Shown here in pieces: positions 17,392-27,173 of a stretch of 64,000 nucleotides of DNA. Location: assembly GCA_016196925.1 (NCBI GenBank), contig JACPWS010000017.1, positions 49,190-113,189 on the forward strand. Direction: 5' to 3'. The notes under the pieces were generated by a model, which made no database searches, was not told the DNA's origin, and was given only the letters and a program-made list of their open reading frames with translations. The translations under genes and the position numbers were made by a program. Every line of letters begins with the position of its first letter. Within the stretch, counting starts at the first letter, position 1. This stretch comes from Burkholderiales bacterium. Its GTDB lineage: Bacteria; Pseudomonadota; Gammaproteobacteria; Burkholderiales; Burkholderiaceae_D.

Positions 17392-17760
17392 ATGAGCATG
17401 GGCTGGAATGAACACACGCCGATTTACCGGCAACTGAAGGACAAGGTAGTTGGCATGATACTGGACGGAGTACTGAAGACGGGCGATGCCCTGCCCTCGG
17501 TGCGCCAGATCGCGGCGGAATATCAACTCAATCCAATTACTGTTTCGCGCGCTTATCAGGAATTGGTCGATGAAAACCTGGTGGAAAAGAGGAGGGGGAT
17601 AGGTATGTATGTGACTGAAGGAGCACTGGAGAAATTGCTGGCGACCGAGCGCGAGCGCTTCGTGCAGCAGGAGTGGCCGGCCATGTTGGAACGCATCCGC
17701 CGCCTCGGCCTCGATCTGGAGCAGTTAATGCGCAGCGCGCCGGCCGGAGCCGCGCGATGA
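17392..17760 (+). CDS. YtrA-subfamily GntR transcriptional regulator
   Basis: 122 residues: a GntR winged helix (TPIYRQLKDKVVGMILDGVLKTGDALPSVRQIAAEYQLNPITVSRAYQELVDENLVEKRRGIGMYV) followed by only a short helical tail, the layout of the YtrA subfamily, which nearly always represses the ABC genes beside it. GGAGGAAG precedes the ATG. The stop overlaps the ATPase start (ATGA). Inducers of this subfamily are usually cell-envelope stress or metals; here unknown. Confidence 0.9.
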   Translation: MSMGWNEHTPIYRQLKDKVVGMILDGVLKTGDALPSVRQIAAEYQLNPITVSRAYQELVDENLVEKRRGIGMYVTEGALEKLLATERERFVQQEWPAMLERIRRLGLDLEQLMRSAPAGAAR

Positions 17761-18614
17761 GCGCCGTGATTACCGCCCGCGGCCTCAGCAAGCGCTACGG
17801 CAAACAGCTGGCGCTCGACAGCCTGGATGTCGAGATCCCGGCTGGGCGTATCGTCGGCCTGATCGGCCCCAATGGTTCGGGCAAGACCACGACGCTGAAG
17901 GCGCTGCTCGGCCTGATCCCCTGCGAGGGCGAGCTGAACGTGCTCGGTTACGACCCGCGCACCCAGCGCGACGCGCTGATGCAAGACGTTTGCTTCATCG
18001 CCGACGTGGCGATCCTGCCGCGCTGGCTCAAGGTGGGCGATGCGGTCGATTTTGTGGCGGGCGTGCATCCGAAATTCAATCGCGAAAAAGCCGGGCGCTA
18101 TCTGGCCAGCACCAAGCTGAAACCCGAGATGCGGGTCAGGGCTATGTCGAAGGGCATGGTGGTGCAATTGCACCTGGCGCTGGTGATGGCGATAGACGCC
18201 AGGTTGCTGGTGCTGGACGAGCCTACGCTGGGGCTGGACATCATTTACCGCAAACAGTTTTACCAGAATCTGCTGGAAGACTATTTCGACGAAAACAAAA
18301 CTATCGTCATCACCACCCACCAGGTGGAAGAGGTCGAGCATATCCTCAGCGACCTGATGTTCATCCGCGACGGCAAGATCACACTGAGCGCCAGCATGGA
18401 GCAAGTCGGCGCGCGTTTTGTCGAAGTACTGGTGGCGCCGGAAAAACTGGAACATGCGCAGGCGCTCGGGCCCGTGGACCAGCGCAGCGTGTTCGGCAAG
18501 ACCGTGATGTTATTCGATGGCGTGGCGCACGAATTGCTGGCGGGACTGGGCGAAATCCGTATCCCGACGGTAGCGGATATCTTTGTGGCGAGCATGAAAC
18601 GGAGCTACGCATGA
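17757..18614 (+). CDS. ABC transporter ATP-binding protein (YtrB/BcrA-like)
   Basis: 285 residues. Walker A GPNGSGKTT (37-45), Walker B LLVLDEPTLGLD and a H-loop TTHQVEEVEHIL are present. The signature is the degenerate AMSKGM, typical of exporters regulated by YtrA-like GntR proteins. Start ATG at 17757 overlaps the regulator's stop; the upstream in-frame extension to 17673 is a shadow of that gene. With the next gene it forms a two-part exporter of unknown substrate. Confidence 0.9.
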   Translation: MSAVITARGLSKRYGKQLALDSLDVEIPAGRIVGLIGPNGSGKTTTLKALLGLIPCEGELNVLGYDPRTQRDALMQDVCFIADVAILPRWLKVGDAVDFVAGVHPKFNREKAGRYLASTKLKPEMRVRAMSKGMVVQLHLALVMAIDARLLVLDEPTLGLDIIYRKQFYQNLLEDYFDENKTIVITTHQVEEVEHILSDLMFIRDGKITLSASMEQVGARFVEVLVAPEKLEHAQALGPVDQRSVFGKTVMLFDGVAHELLAGLGEIRIPTVADIFVASMKRSYA

Positions 18615-19564
18615 AAACGATGAAATGGCTGATCAGGCGCGAGTTTTGGGAGCATAAGGGGATATTGCTCTGGGTGCCGCTATTGATAGCGGGGATCATC
18701 AGCGCCCTGATGTTGTTGGTCAGTTTCAAGTTGAGCCGCTTTCCCAGCAGTGAAATGAGGATGGTGATAGATCAGGTTCACTCCGGCGCTACCGATGTCG
18801 GCGCAACCATGATGGATGCGACGTTGAATGCTTATCTGCTGGTAGAGGCGCCGTTTCTTGTGGCATTGACGGTGCTGGTGTTTTTCTATTGCCTGAGCGC
18901 TTTGTATGACGAGCGGCGCGACCGCAGCATCTTGTTCTGGAAATCCTTGCCTGTGTCCGATCAATTGACGGTGTTCTCCAAGCTGGCGGTGGCCTTGGGC
19001 ATGCTGCCTGCAATCGCAGTCGTGCTGGCTACGCTCACGGCGTTTTTCGTATTGCTGGTGGTAGGGATGATGTTCACTTTTAATGGTGTCAATCTACTCG
19101 GCCCGCTCTTGAGTCACTCCGCTTTGTATCTGGCGCCCTTGCAGATTTTTGGCTTGTTGCCGGTGTATGTGCTGTGGGCCTTGCCGACTGTAGGATGGCT
19201 GTTGCTGGTGTCGAGCTGGGCGCGCTCCAAGCCCTTCTTGTGGGCGCTGGGCGCGCCTGGCATGCTGCTGCTCTTGCTGACCATAGTGGAAGAAAATTTT
19301 CACTTAGGTTGGAACGTCAAATGGTTCGCGACGAATATCATCGCGCGCGGCTTGCTGGGGACGATACCGGGTTCCTGGATAGGCTTCGAGCGCATGCAGC
19401 CGGAAATGTGGCATCGGCCTGCCGGATGGGGCGTCGACCTGAGCCGTGTGCTTGAATTGTCCTGGGCCAGCCTGGCCAGCCCGCAGTTGTGGTACGGCGT
19501 AGTCATCAGTGCGGCGATGATCTACGGCGCTATCCGCATGCGGCGCTGGCGCGAGGCAGCCTGA
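18611..19564 (+). CDS. ABC transporter permease (ABC-2 type)
   Basis: 317 residues with about six hydrophobic segments and a large extracytoplasmic loop after the first, starting MKTMKWLIRREFWEHKG, the usual start of ABC-2 permeases. ALYDERRDRSILFWKSLPVSD is the characteristic cytoplasmic loop contacting the ATPase. The ATG at 18611 overlaps the ATPase stop. Together with the GntR regulator and ATPase it forms an export or resistance module; substrate not deducible. Confidence 0.88.
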   Translation: MKTMKWLIRREFWEHKGILLWVPLLIAGIISALMLLVSFKLSRFPSSEMRMVIDQVHSGATDVGATMMDATLNAYLLVEAPFLVALTVLVFFYCLSALYDERRDRSILFWKSLPVSDQLTVFSKLAVALGMLPAIAVVLATLTAFFVLLVVGMMFTFNGVNLLGPLLSHSALYLAPLQIFGLLPVYVLWALPTVGWLLLVSSWARSKPFLWALGAPGMLLLLLTIVEENFHLGWNVKWFATNIIARGLLGTIPGSWIGFERMQPEMWHRPAGWGVDLSRVLELSWASLASPQLWYGVVISAAMIYGAIRMRRWREAA

Positions 19565-19579
19565 GCTTGATTTAGGGCG

Positions 19580-19619
19580 AAAAAAAACCTGCGCGGCATG
19601 GCCGTCGCAGGTTTTTTTT
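19580..19619. terminator. Bidirectional intrinsic terminator
   Basis: A-run, AACCTGCG, a 12-base loop, CGCAGGTT and a T-run; works for the permease on the plus strand and sodB on the minus strand. Confidence 0.85.
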
Positions 19620-19638
19620 ACGTCTGGCGAAGGGGGAA

Positions 19639-20217
19639 TCAGCCCAGGTTGGCTGCCGCAAAATCCCAGTTAGCCAGCGCCCAGAACGCCTCTACATACT
19701 TGGCGCGCAGATTGCGGTAGTCGATGTAGTAAGCGTGTTCCCACAGATCGCAGGTCAGCAAAGGCGTGTCGCTGGTGGTCAAAGGGGTGGCGGCGTTCGA
19801 GGTGTTGACGATGTCGAGTGTGCCGTCGGCTTTTTTCACCAGCCAGGTCCAGGAAGAACCGAAGTTGCCGATGCAGGACTTGGTGAAGGCTTCCTTGAAC
19901 GCATCGAACGACCCCCATTTGGCGGCTATCGCTGCCGCCAGCGCGCCGGTCGGGGCGCCGCCGCCGTTAGGTTTCAGACCGTTCCAGTAGAAAGTGTGGT
20001 TCCAGATTTGCGCTGCGTTATTGAACACGCCGCCGGAAGATTGCTTGACGATTTCTTCCAGAGTGGAGTTTTCGAATTCTGTGCCCTTGATCAGGTTGTT
20101 CAGATTCGTGACATAAGTCTGGTGATGCTTGCCGTAATGGTATTCCAGGGTTTCCTTGGAAATGTGCGGAGCCAGAGCGTCCAGTGCATAGGGCAATGCC
20201 GGTAGGGTATGTTCCAT
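19639..20217 (-). CDS. sodB: Iron superoxide dismutase
   Basis: Cytoplasmic dismutase of superoxide to peroxide and oxygen. 192 residues, as in E. coli SodB. Ligand motifs: H27 in EYHYGKHH, the second histidine in [10 protein letters not shown], and Asp/His in [13 protein letters not shown]. Gln in [12 protein letters not shown] indicates the iron rather than the manganese form. The ATG at 20217 follows AAAGGA; the frame continues open upstream through repeat sequence, which is not part of the gene. No Fur box was recognised. Confidence 0.96.
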   Translation of the reverse strand: MEHTLPALPYALDALAPHISKETLEYHYGKHHQTYVTNLNNLIKGTEFENSTLEEIVKQSSGGVFNNAAQIWNHTFYWNGLKPNGGGAPTGALAAAIAAKWGSFDAFKEAFTKSCIGNFGSSWTWLVKKADGTLDIVNTSNAATPLTTSDTPLLTCDLWEHAYYIDYRNLRAKYVEAFWALANWDFAAANLG

Positions 20218-20340
20218 GATGCGTCCTTTAGTTGTTTGTATTGTCTCCGGTAATCCGGAACGGGGGAAAACCTGCATTGTAAGCGTTTGGCCGAAAGCTT
20301 GCAGAGGACGGATGCCGAAAACGGAAGCCGAAAAGCTCTG

Positions 20341-20566
20341 GTCCACGAAATACACGAAAAGCACGAAAAAAACGTTTTCGCCGTCATTCCCGCGCAGGCG
20401 GGGATCCAGCGGCGCAAATAAAACGCTGTACGGGCTCCCGGTCGTCATCCCCGCGCAGGCGGGGATCCAGCGACTTTTAGTTGTTACGACACTGGATTCC
20501 CGCCTGCGCGGGAATGACAAAGCAGATGGCTTGTTTTTTTTCGTGCTTTTCGTGTTTTTCGTGGAC
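20341..20566. repeat. Nested inverted repeat with CACGAAA ends and dRS3-like core
   Basis: The outer arms, GTCCACGAAA plus ACACGAAAAGCACGAAAA (20341-20372) and their reverse complement (20535-20566), differ at one base in about 32. Inside are three GTCAT(T/C)CCCGCGCAGGCGGG(G/A)ATCCAG-type units at 20382-20412, 20443-20472 and, inverted, 20492-20518; the last contains ATTCCC-N8-GGGAAT. The element fills the gap between sodB and xseA; no gene is seen there. Confidence 0.8.
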
Positions 20567-20579
20567 AAAGATTTGCAGT

Positions 20580-21956
20580 TTAATCCAGACTCGCTTGCAC
20601 GCTGCTGATGCCGAGTTCGGCGCTGCCTTGCGCCAGCCTCACTTTGATCAGCGATTGCGGCTGTAGTTGCTGACTGGAACGTATCACCTGGCCTTTATGG
20701 TCGCTGAGGATCGCGTAGCCGCGTTCCAGCGTGCGCTGCGGGTTCAGCAGTTCGAGTTGCGCTTGCCATGCTCCCAGCTGTTGGCGGCGTTGCTCCAGCG
20801 TCTGGCGGGTGGCGGCCAGCAGGCGGCGTTGCGCCTCTGCCAGGTGCCGGCGCTGGCCTTGCAGGTCGGGCTGGCGTGCTTGCAGGCGCTGCTGCAACTG
20901 CGCCAGCCGGCTGCGCGCGCTGTGCATGGGAGCATAGCTGGCATAGCGCAGGCTTTGTGCGCAATGCTGCAATTGCAGGCGTTTGGCGGCGATCGCAGCC
21001 TTCGGGCTCAGCAGGCGGCGCGCCAGCCAGTCCAGGCTCTGGGATTGGTGTTCCAGTTTTCTTTTCAGCGTGCGGCCCAGCATGTGTTGCAAGCCTTGCA
21101 GCTGTTGCTGATAGTCGTCGCGCGCGGTGGCGGCCATTTCGGCGGCGGCGGTCGGGGTCGGGGCGCGCAGGTCGGCGGCGAAATCGGCGATCGTGAAATC
21201 GGTTTCGTGGCCGATACCGGCGATCACCGGCATCGGGCAATTGACGATGGTGCGCGCCACGATTTCTTCATTGAAGGCCCACAAGTCTTCTATGCTGCCG
21301 CCGCCGCGGCAGACCAGCAGCACATCGCATTCCTGGCGCGCGGCGGCGGTGGCGATCGCCTGGGCGATCTTGCCGCCCGCGCCTTCGCCTTGCACCGCAG
21401 TCGGATACAGGATCACGCGCACATGCGGCGCGCGCCGCTGCAAGGTGCTCAGCACATCGCGCAGGGCGGCCGCTTGCGGGCTGGTGACGATGCCTATACA
21501 GCGCGGGAACAGCGGCAAGCCGCGTTTGCGCTCGGCGTCGAACAAGCCTTCTTGCGCCAGCTGCGCCTTCAGGCGCAAGAAGGCCTCGTACAGATTGCCG
21601 ACCCCGGCACGCCGTATCGCTTCTACGTTGATTTGGTAATCGCCGCGCGGCGCATACAGCGTGACCAGCGCCCGCACTTCTACCTTGTCGCCTTCGCGCG
21701 GCTGGAAATCGGCATATTGGGCGCGGCCGCGGAACATCACGGCCCTGACCTGGGCCGCGCTGTCCTTCAGCGTGAAGTACCAATGTCCAGAGCTGGCGCG
21801 GGTGAAATTGGAGATTTCGCCGGAAACCCAGGTCAGCGGCAGGTTGCGCTCCAAAAGCTGAGCAACGGCCTGATTCAGCGCCGAAACTGTCAGCACAGCT
21901 GGCGGATTGCTTGGGTAGACGGGGCGGGATTCAGGGTACATACGGGCCGGGAACAT
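20580..21956 (-). CDS. xseA: Exodeoxyribonuclease VII large subunit
   Basis: Large subunit of the single-strand-specific exonuclease XseAB. 458 residues, family-typical. N-terminal OB fold ([30 protein letters not shown]), central catalytic region ([68 protein letters not shown]) and a long coiled coil rich in Gln/Arg/Leu at about 290-420. Start is uncertain between 21956 (MFPARMY) and 21941 (MYPESRP); neither has a clear ribosome-binding site. xseB is not in the window. Confidence 0.94.
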   Translation of the reverse strand: MFPARMYPESRPVYPSNPPAVLTVSALNQAVAQLLERNLPLTWVSGEISNFTRASSGHWYFTLKDSAAQVRAVMFRGRAQYADFQPREGDKVEVRALVTLYAPRGDYQINVEAIRRAGVGNLYEAFLRLKAQLAQEGLFDAERKRGLPLFPRCIGIVTSPQAAALRDVLSTLQRRAPHVRVILYPTAVQGEGAGGKIAQAIATAAARQECDVLLVCRGGGSIEDLWAFNEEIVARTIVNCPMPVIAGIGHETDFTIADFAADLRAPTPTAAAEMAATARDDYQQQLQGLQHMLGRTLKRKLEHQSQSLDWLARRLLSPKAAIAAKRLQLQHCAQSLRYASYAPMHSARSRLAQLQQRLQARQPDLQGQRRHLAEAQRRLLAATRQTLEQRRQQLGAWQAQLELLNPQRTLERGYAILSDHKGQVIRSSQQLQPQSLIKVRLAQGSAELGISSVQASLD

Positions 21957-22919
21957 AAAAGCTGTCCACAGAAGCGTGGAATGGGCGTCAGGATGTCATT
22001 AAGTGGGGTCTATGTCAAAAGATATGCAAATTCCTTATATAAGTCATTGATTTTTAATATAAATCGTTTTGCAAAAGATATGGGCAAAATGAAAAAATCC
22101 TTACAAATCAAGTACTTTAGGCGAGCGGCGGACGCTTGTTCACAAACTTATCCACAGAAACGGTGCATAAATAACGGGGCTGCAAGCAAACAAGCATTTT
22201 TTTTGCTCTGCACAAATTATGAGCAGCAGGGCAAATTTGAATAAAATCAAATACTTAAGTCGAATCGCGCGGCTTGTACACAATCTTGTCCACAAAATAT
22301 GTGCAGAAACCGCGACTTATCCTCAGCGTCCGGTTTTGTCTGTGATTAAAAAGAAAACATAAATGACTTTTTTGCTCAAAATCCCCGATTTGCCTGTTTT
22401 TGCGGCAGGCCAGCTCTCTATATATAAATCAAAGGCTTAGCCGCGTTATTTGCTGTTTTTAACAATTTTGTCCACAAAATATGTGTAAAACCATGGGGCT
22501 TATCCACATCTTGCAAAAGTTGCCGCTTATTTGAGCAAGGCAGGCGAATAAGCGCATCTTGCTTAAATTATTTGCAGCAAGGTAATTCTTTTTAAAATCA
22601 ACTACTTGCCTTGCTATTCCGGCTTTGTTCACAATCTTGTCCACAAAAAATGTGCAGAATAAGTCCGGGGAAATATCGATTATTAATAATATAATAATTA
22701 AATCGTGTTGCTTAATTCTTAGGCGCAAATGAAAAAATCAATAAAATCAAATGCTTATGGTCATTGCCCTGAGTTATCCACAATATTGCACACAGAAATT
22801 GTGCAAAACAGCGCGCGCGGCGCCATATCGGTCGCGTTTTTCCCGGGCCGCACTTGCCCGCAGCCGGACAACGCGCTACATTGCGGGGTTGGATTATCCT
22901 CACCCTACAGGAGCTTCTT
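21957..22919. other. AT-rich gene-free region with repeated DnaA-box-like clusters
   Basis: No gene in about 960 bp. Consensus TTATCCACA at 22148, 22500 and 22774; TTGTCCACA at 22286, 22468 and 22637; TTGTTCACA at 22136 and 22625; TTGTACACA at 22274; inverted TTNTNCACA types at 22300, 22482, 22651 and 22800. They fall in five imperfect repeats, each with an AAATCAA-TACTT-like lead and then paired boxes. A very AT-rich stretch lies at 22672-22705. The region resembles a DnaA-binding locus (origin-like or titration site); function is inference. Confidence 0.6.
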
Positions 22920-23525
22920 TTGTTCGCCATCATACAAGCCGCCGGCTGGCCCATTTATCTGTTACTGATTGCCTCAGTGATTGCGCTGACATTGATTATT
23001 GAACGCAGCCTGTCGCTGCGCCGTCATCGCATCGTGCCGCGCAACTTGCTCGATGAAGTGATACGCGTGTATCAGGCCGGCAAGATCAGGCAGGAAGTGA
23101 TCGATCAGTTGGCCGTCAATTCGCCGCTCGGCAAGGTGCTGGCCGCCGGGCTGCGCAATGTGAATGCGCCGCGCGACGTGATGAAGGAATCGATAGAAGA
23201 GGCCGGCAGCGCCGTCGCCCACGAACTCGAGCGTTTCCTGACCACGCTGGGCACGATCGCCTCGCTGGCGCCGCTGATGGGCTTGTTCGGCACCGTGGTC
23301 GGCATGATAGAAATTTTCGGTTCGCAAAATGCCTCGGGCGCCAATCCTGCGCAACTGGCGCACGGGATCTCGGTAGCCTTGTACAACACCGGTTTCGGCT
23401 TGCTGATCGCGATGCCGGCCCTGATTTTCTACCGCCATTTCCGCGCCCTGGTCGATAGCCTGGTGGTGGACATGGAGCAACAGGCGGTGAAATTCGTCGA
23501 TGTCGTGCATAGCGCCAGGAAGTAA
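22920..23525 (+). CDS. exbB: MotA/TolQ/ExbB proton channel family protein
   Basis: 201 residues with three membrane helices: one near the N-terminus (PIYLLLIASVIALTLIIERSLSLR) and two later (LTTLGTIASLAPLMGLFGTVVGMIEIFG and GISVALYNTGFGLLIAMPALIFYRHF). It forms the proton-conducting part of an ExbB-ExbD motor that energises TonB-type transport. I chose the TTG at 22920 because AGGAG (22909-22913) sits six bases upstream and the resulting start, FAIIQAAGWPIY, is where the family begins; the open frame extends back to 22854. Followed after two bases by exbD. Confidence 0.88.
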   Translation: MFAIIQAAGWPIYLLLIASVIALTLIIERSLSLRRHRIVPRNLLDEVIRVYQAGKIRQEVIDQLAVNSPLGKVLAAGLRNVNAPRDVMKESIEEAGSAVAHELERFLTTLGTIASLAPLMGLFGTVVGMIEIFGSQNASGANPAQLAHGISVALYNTGFGLLIAMPALIFYRHFRALVDSLVVDMEQQAVKFVDVVHSARK

Positions 23526-23527
23526 TC

Positions 23528-23977
23528 ATGAATTTTCGCAAAGGCCAGGGCAGGGAAGATCCCGAGATCAACCTGATCCCGTTCATCGACGTGCTGCTGG
23601 TGATTTTGATTTTTTTGATGGTGACCACCACCTATAGCCGCTACACTGAGTTGCAGATCACCTTGCCGACCGCCGACGCGGAAAAAGCGCAAGACAAGCC
23701 GAACCAGATCGATATCGGCATCGACGCTAAGGGGCGCTACAAGATCAATAACCAGGCCGTCTCTTTTCTGGACACCGCCACGCTGGCGGAAGACCTGAGG
23801 CAAGCCGCGCATGCGCTGGAGGCCGGCAAAGACGGCGCGCAGCGCGAACCGGTGGTGATCATCAACGCCGACCGCGCGACCTCCCATCAGTCTGTCATCG
23901 ACGTGCTGGAAGCGGCGCGCATCGCCGGTCTGGCCAAGGTCACCTTCGCCGCGCAGGCGTCGGGCCAGAGCCGCTAA
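23528..23977 (+). CDS. exbD: ExbD/TolR biopolymer transport protein
   Basis: 149 residues with one N-terminal helix containing the conserved proton-carrying Asp (INLIPFIDVLLVILIFLMVTT) and a periplasmic domain. Partner of the preceding channel protein. No tonB is adjacent; in this position before lpxK the pair is common in betaproteobacteria. Confidence 0.92.
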   Translation: MNFRKGQGREDPEINLIPFIDVLLVILIFLMVTTTYSRYTELQITLPTADAEKAQDKPNQIDIGIDAKGRYKINNQAVSFLDTATLAEDLRQAAHALEAGKDGAQREPVVIINADRATSHQSVIDVLEAARIAGLAKVTFAAQASGQSR

Positions 23978-23984
23978 GCGCCTA

Positions 23985-24092
23985 GGGGGGGAGTATCCCG
24001 AAATCAGGATGTCTCCCCGTTTGATTCAGACGACGACAGCCGTATCTATTCTTATACTACCGGGGAGTATGATGTACTCCCCGATTTTTTTT
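23985..24092 (+). repeat. Dispersed ATACT element, copy 2, including a terminator-like hairpin
   Basis: GGGGGGG-AGTAT (23985-23996) and a full ATACT-ACCGGGG-AGTAT site (24054-24070), centres 74 bp apart. The right part also forms CGGGGAGTA-TGATG-TACTCCCCG (24061-24083) followed by A and eight T, a textbook intrinsic terminator placed between exbD and lpxK. lpxK would then depend on read-through or on its own promoter. Confidence 0.65.
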
Positions 24093-24107
24093 GCTGGGAG
24101 TAAGCCC

Positions 24108-25148
24108 TTGCGTACCCTGATTGAAACCGTGCTGATGCGCACCTGGCAAAAGCGCGGCGTGCTGGCTTGCCTGCTGTGGCCGCTGGCGAAACTGTTTCAG
24201 CTGCTGGTGACGTTCCGTTTCGCTTTATATGTACTCGGTTATAAGCTGCAGACCCGCTTGCCGGTGCCGGTGGTGGTGGTCGGCAATATCTTTATCGGCG
24301 GTACCGGCAAGACGCCGCTGGTGATCTGGCTGGTGCAACAATTGCAGGCGGCCGGCTGGCAACCGGGCGTGATTTCGCGCGCTTATGGCGCCGCGGCCGA
24401 CCGCGTCATCGCGGTGACGCCGGCCTCGGCCGCCGCCGAGGTCGGCGACGAACCCTTGCTGATCGCCTTGCGCAGCGGCTGTCCGGTGGTGGTCGGGCGC
24501 GATCGCGTCGCCGCCGCGCGCGCCTTGCTGGCGGCGCATCCGGATACCGATGTGATTATTTCCGACGACGGTTTGCAGCATTACGCGCTGGGGCGCGATG
24601 TCGAGATCGTCTTGTTCGATCAGCGCGGCGCCGGCAATGGCTGGCTGTTGCCGGCCGGACCCTTGCGCGAGCCGCTGCGAAGGCGGCGCGATTTCACGGT
24701 GTTGAACGCGGCGCCGGACGCGGTGCCGCCGGCGTTGACTGCGGCGACGATCCGTATGCACTTGCAGCCGCAAGACATTTACCGTCTGGGCGATCCGCGG
24801 CAACGCCAGCCCTTAGCGGAGCTGACGCCGGGCCGCGAGCGCATCGTGGCCGCGGCCGGCATCGGCAATCCGCAACGGTTTTTCGACATGCTGAGCGCGG
24901 CCGGCCTGCAGTTTTCCGCCCTGCCCTTGCCCGATCATCATGTTTTCCAGGCCCAGACTTTTGCCGGCTTGGACGCCGAACGCATCCTGATTACCGAAAA
25001 GGATGCAGTAAAATGTCGCCAGATTGCGGCGCTGCACGATGATGCCCGGATCTGGGTGGTGCCGGTCGCGGCGCAACCCGATGCCGGTTTTGCCGCACCC
25101 CTCATACAAATGATTTCGGAGAAAAAGCATGGACGCTCGCTTGCTTGA
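24108..25148 (+). CDS. lpxK: Tetraacyldisaccharide 4'-kinase
   Basis: Inner-membrane kinase adding the 4' phosphate to lipid A precursor. Hydrophobic N-terminus, then P-loop [36 protein letters not shown] and the C-terminal [10 protein letters not shown] motif. TTG at 24108 has GGGAG seven bases upstream; the ATG at 24135 ([10 protein letters not shown]) is the alternative. An upstream open frame from 24009 runs through the repeat and terminator and is rejected. It overlaps the next gene by 20 bases. Confidence 0.92.
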   Translation: MRTLIETVLMRTWQKRGVLACLLWPLAKLFQLLVTFRFALYVLGYKLQTRLPVPVVVVGNIFIGGTGKTPLVIWLVQQLQAAGWQPGVISRAYGAAADRVIAVTPASAAAEVGDEPLLIALRSGCPVVVGRDRVAAARALLAAHPDTDVIISDDGLQHYALGRDVEIVLFDQRGAGNGWLLPAGPLREPLRRRRDFTVLNAAPDAVPPALTAATIRMHLQPQDIYRLGDPRQRQPLAELTPGRERIVAAAGIGNPQRFFDMLSAAGLQFSALPLPDHHVFQAQTFAGLDAERILITEKDAVKCRQIAALHDDARIWVVPVAAQPDAGFAAPLIQMISEKKHGRSLA

Positions 25149-25317
25149 TGTATTGGTTTGCCCCTTGTGCAAAGGCCCGCTGGTGTACGACAAGGCGGCC
25201 CAGGAATTGATCTGCAACGCCGATAAACTGGCTTACCCGATACGCGACGATATCCCCATCATGTGGGCCGATCAGGCGCGTGTCATGGGCGCCGATGAAG
25301 TCGCCCGCCAGTCATGA
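25129..25317 (+). CDS. ycaR: Trm112/YcaR-family small protein
   Basis: 62 residues: [38 protein letters not shown] plus DDIPIM. The CPLC and C pattern and the [10 protein letters not shown] ending define the UPF0434/Trm112 family. Its usual neighbours are lpxK and kdsB, as here; exact role unknown. Overlaps both lpxK and kdsB, so all three are translationally coupled. Confidence 0.92.
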   Translation: MDARLLDVLVCPLCKGPLVYDKAAQELICNADKLAYPIRDDIPIMWADQARVMGADEVARQS

Positions 25318-26078
25318 GTTTTATCGCGATTATTCCGGCGCGGCTGGCGTCCAGCCGCTTGCCGAATAAGCCGCTGGCCGACCTGGCCGGCAAGCCCATG
25401 GTGGTGCGCACCGCCGAGCGGGCGCTGCAGTCCGGGGCCAGCGCCGTCATGGTGGCGACCGATCATGACGATATCGTCGCCGCTTGCCGGGCGCACGGGG
25501 TGCCGGTGTGCATGACGCGCGCCGACCATCTGTCCGGCACCGATCGCATCGCCGAAGTCGCGGCCGCCATGCGCTTGCCGGCGGACGCGGTGGTGGTCAA
25601 CGTGCAAGGCGACGAACCCTTGATAGCTCCCGCCCTGATCGCCGCCACTGCTGCCCTGGTCAACGCCCAGGTGCCGATGGCGACCGCCGCCCATCCTATT
25701 CACGATGTCGCAGACGTGTTCAATACTAATGTGGTGAAGGTGGTGCTGGATAAAAATGAGCGCGCCCTGTATTTTTCGCGCGCCACCATCCCCTGGCACC
25801 GCGACGGCTTCGGCGCCGGCCGCGAACATTTGCCGGCCGGGTATGCGCCTTTGCGCCACATCGGTCTGTATGCTTACCGCAACGATTTTCTGCAAACTTA
25901 TCCGCAGTTGCCGGTTTCTCCACTGGAACAGATCGAAGCGCTGGAACAATTGCGCGTGCTCTGGCATGGCCATGCGATCGCCGTGCACGTGACGGCTGCC
26001 AGCCCGGCGCCCGGTGTCGATACGCCGGAAGACTTGCTGCGTGTCAGGCAGGTTTTTGCGTCGCACGCAGAAAAATGA
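25314..26078 (+). CDS. kdsB: 3-deoxy-manno-octulosonate cytidylyltransferase
   Basis: Activates Kdo as CMP-Kdo for lipopolysaccharide core synthesis. 254 residues, normal length. Motifs: [41 protein letters not shown] and [11 protein letters not shown]. The ATG overlaps the preceding stop (ATGA). It is followed by a 197-bp gap with no feature I recognise, then adk. Confidence 0.96.
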   Translation: MSFIAIIPARLASSRLPNKPLADLAGKPMVVRTAERALQSGASAVMVATDHDDIVAACRAHGVPVCMTRADHLSGTDRIAEVAAAMRLPADAVVVNVQGDEPLIAPALIAATAALVNAQVPMATAAHPIHDVADVFNTNVVKVVLDKNERALYFSRATIPWHRDGFGAGREHLPAGYAPLRHIGLYAYRNDFLQTYPQLPVSPLEQIEALEQLRVLWHGHAIAVHVTAASPAPGVDTPEDLLRVRQVFASHAEK

Positions 26079-26206
26079 TGCAATGCGGCACCTGTTTTCA
26101 TGGCAAAGCATCAAGAATGACGGAAATTGTGGTAAGTTTCGTGAAAAGAAGCTGTGTTATTACTACGCCATAGAACAGAACCAGAAAACGGCGGCAGCGG
26201 TGGTAA

Positions 26207-26932
<726 letters not shown>

Positions 26933-26942
26933 GCAACAAAAT

Positions 26943-26970
26943 AAAAGCGGACGACAGTGTCCGCTTTTTT
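26943..26970 (+). terminator. Intrinsic terminator after adk
   Basis: AAAAGCGGAC-GACAGT-GTCCGCTTTTTT, ten bases after the adk stop. Confidence 0.9.
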
Positions 26971-27173
26971 ATTGGCCGGCCCGGCCCCGACTCTCCAAAG
27001 AGTGGGCGAAAAGTTTCGCAGTGCGCAGGTTTCATTGATAAGCAGCGCCGATCCTCTCCTGAGGATGACGGTCGGCGTGGAAAAATGAAGAATCGTCGTT
27101 GTTTCACTTTGTCGTCAAAAAGCTGATGTGTGCTCACAAGGCAAACACGCTCATCACAATTGGAGGAGTCAAT

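Noticed and set aside
4900..20520. Repeats considered as a CRISPR array
   Set aside because: Units are palindromic, few, irregularly spaced and without spacers of constant length; no cas genes.
20218..20568. In-frame extension of sodB through upstream repeats
   Set aside because: The translation is of CACGAAA and dRS3-like repeat sequence; SodB has its normal length from 20217.
24009..24107. N-terminal extension of lpxK in the open frame
   Set aside because: It runs through the ATACT element and a strong terminator hairpin; TTG 24108 has the better ribosome-binding site and matches the family start.
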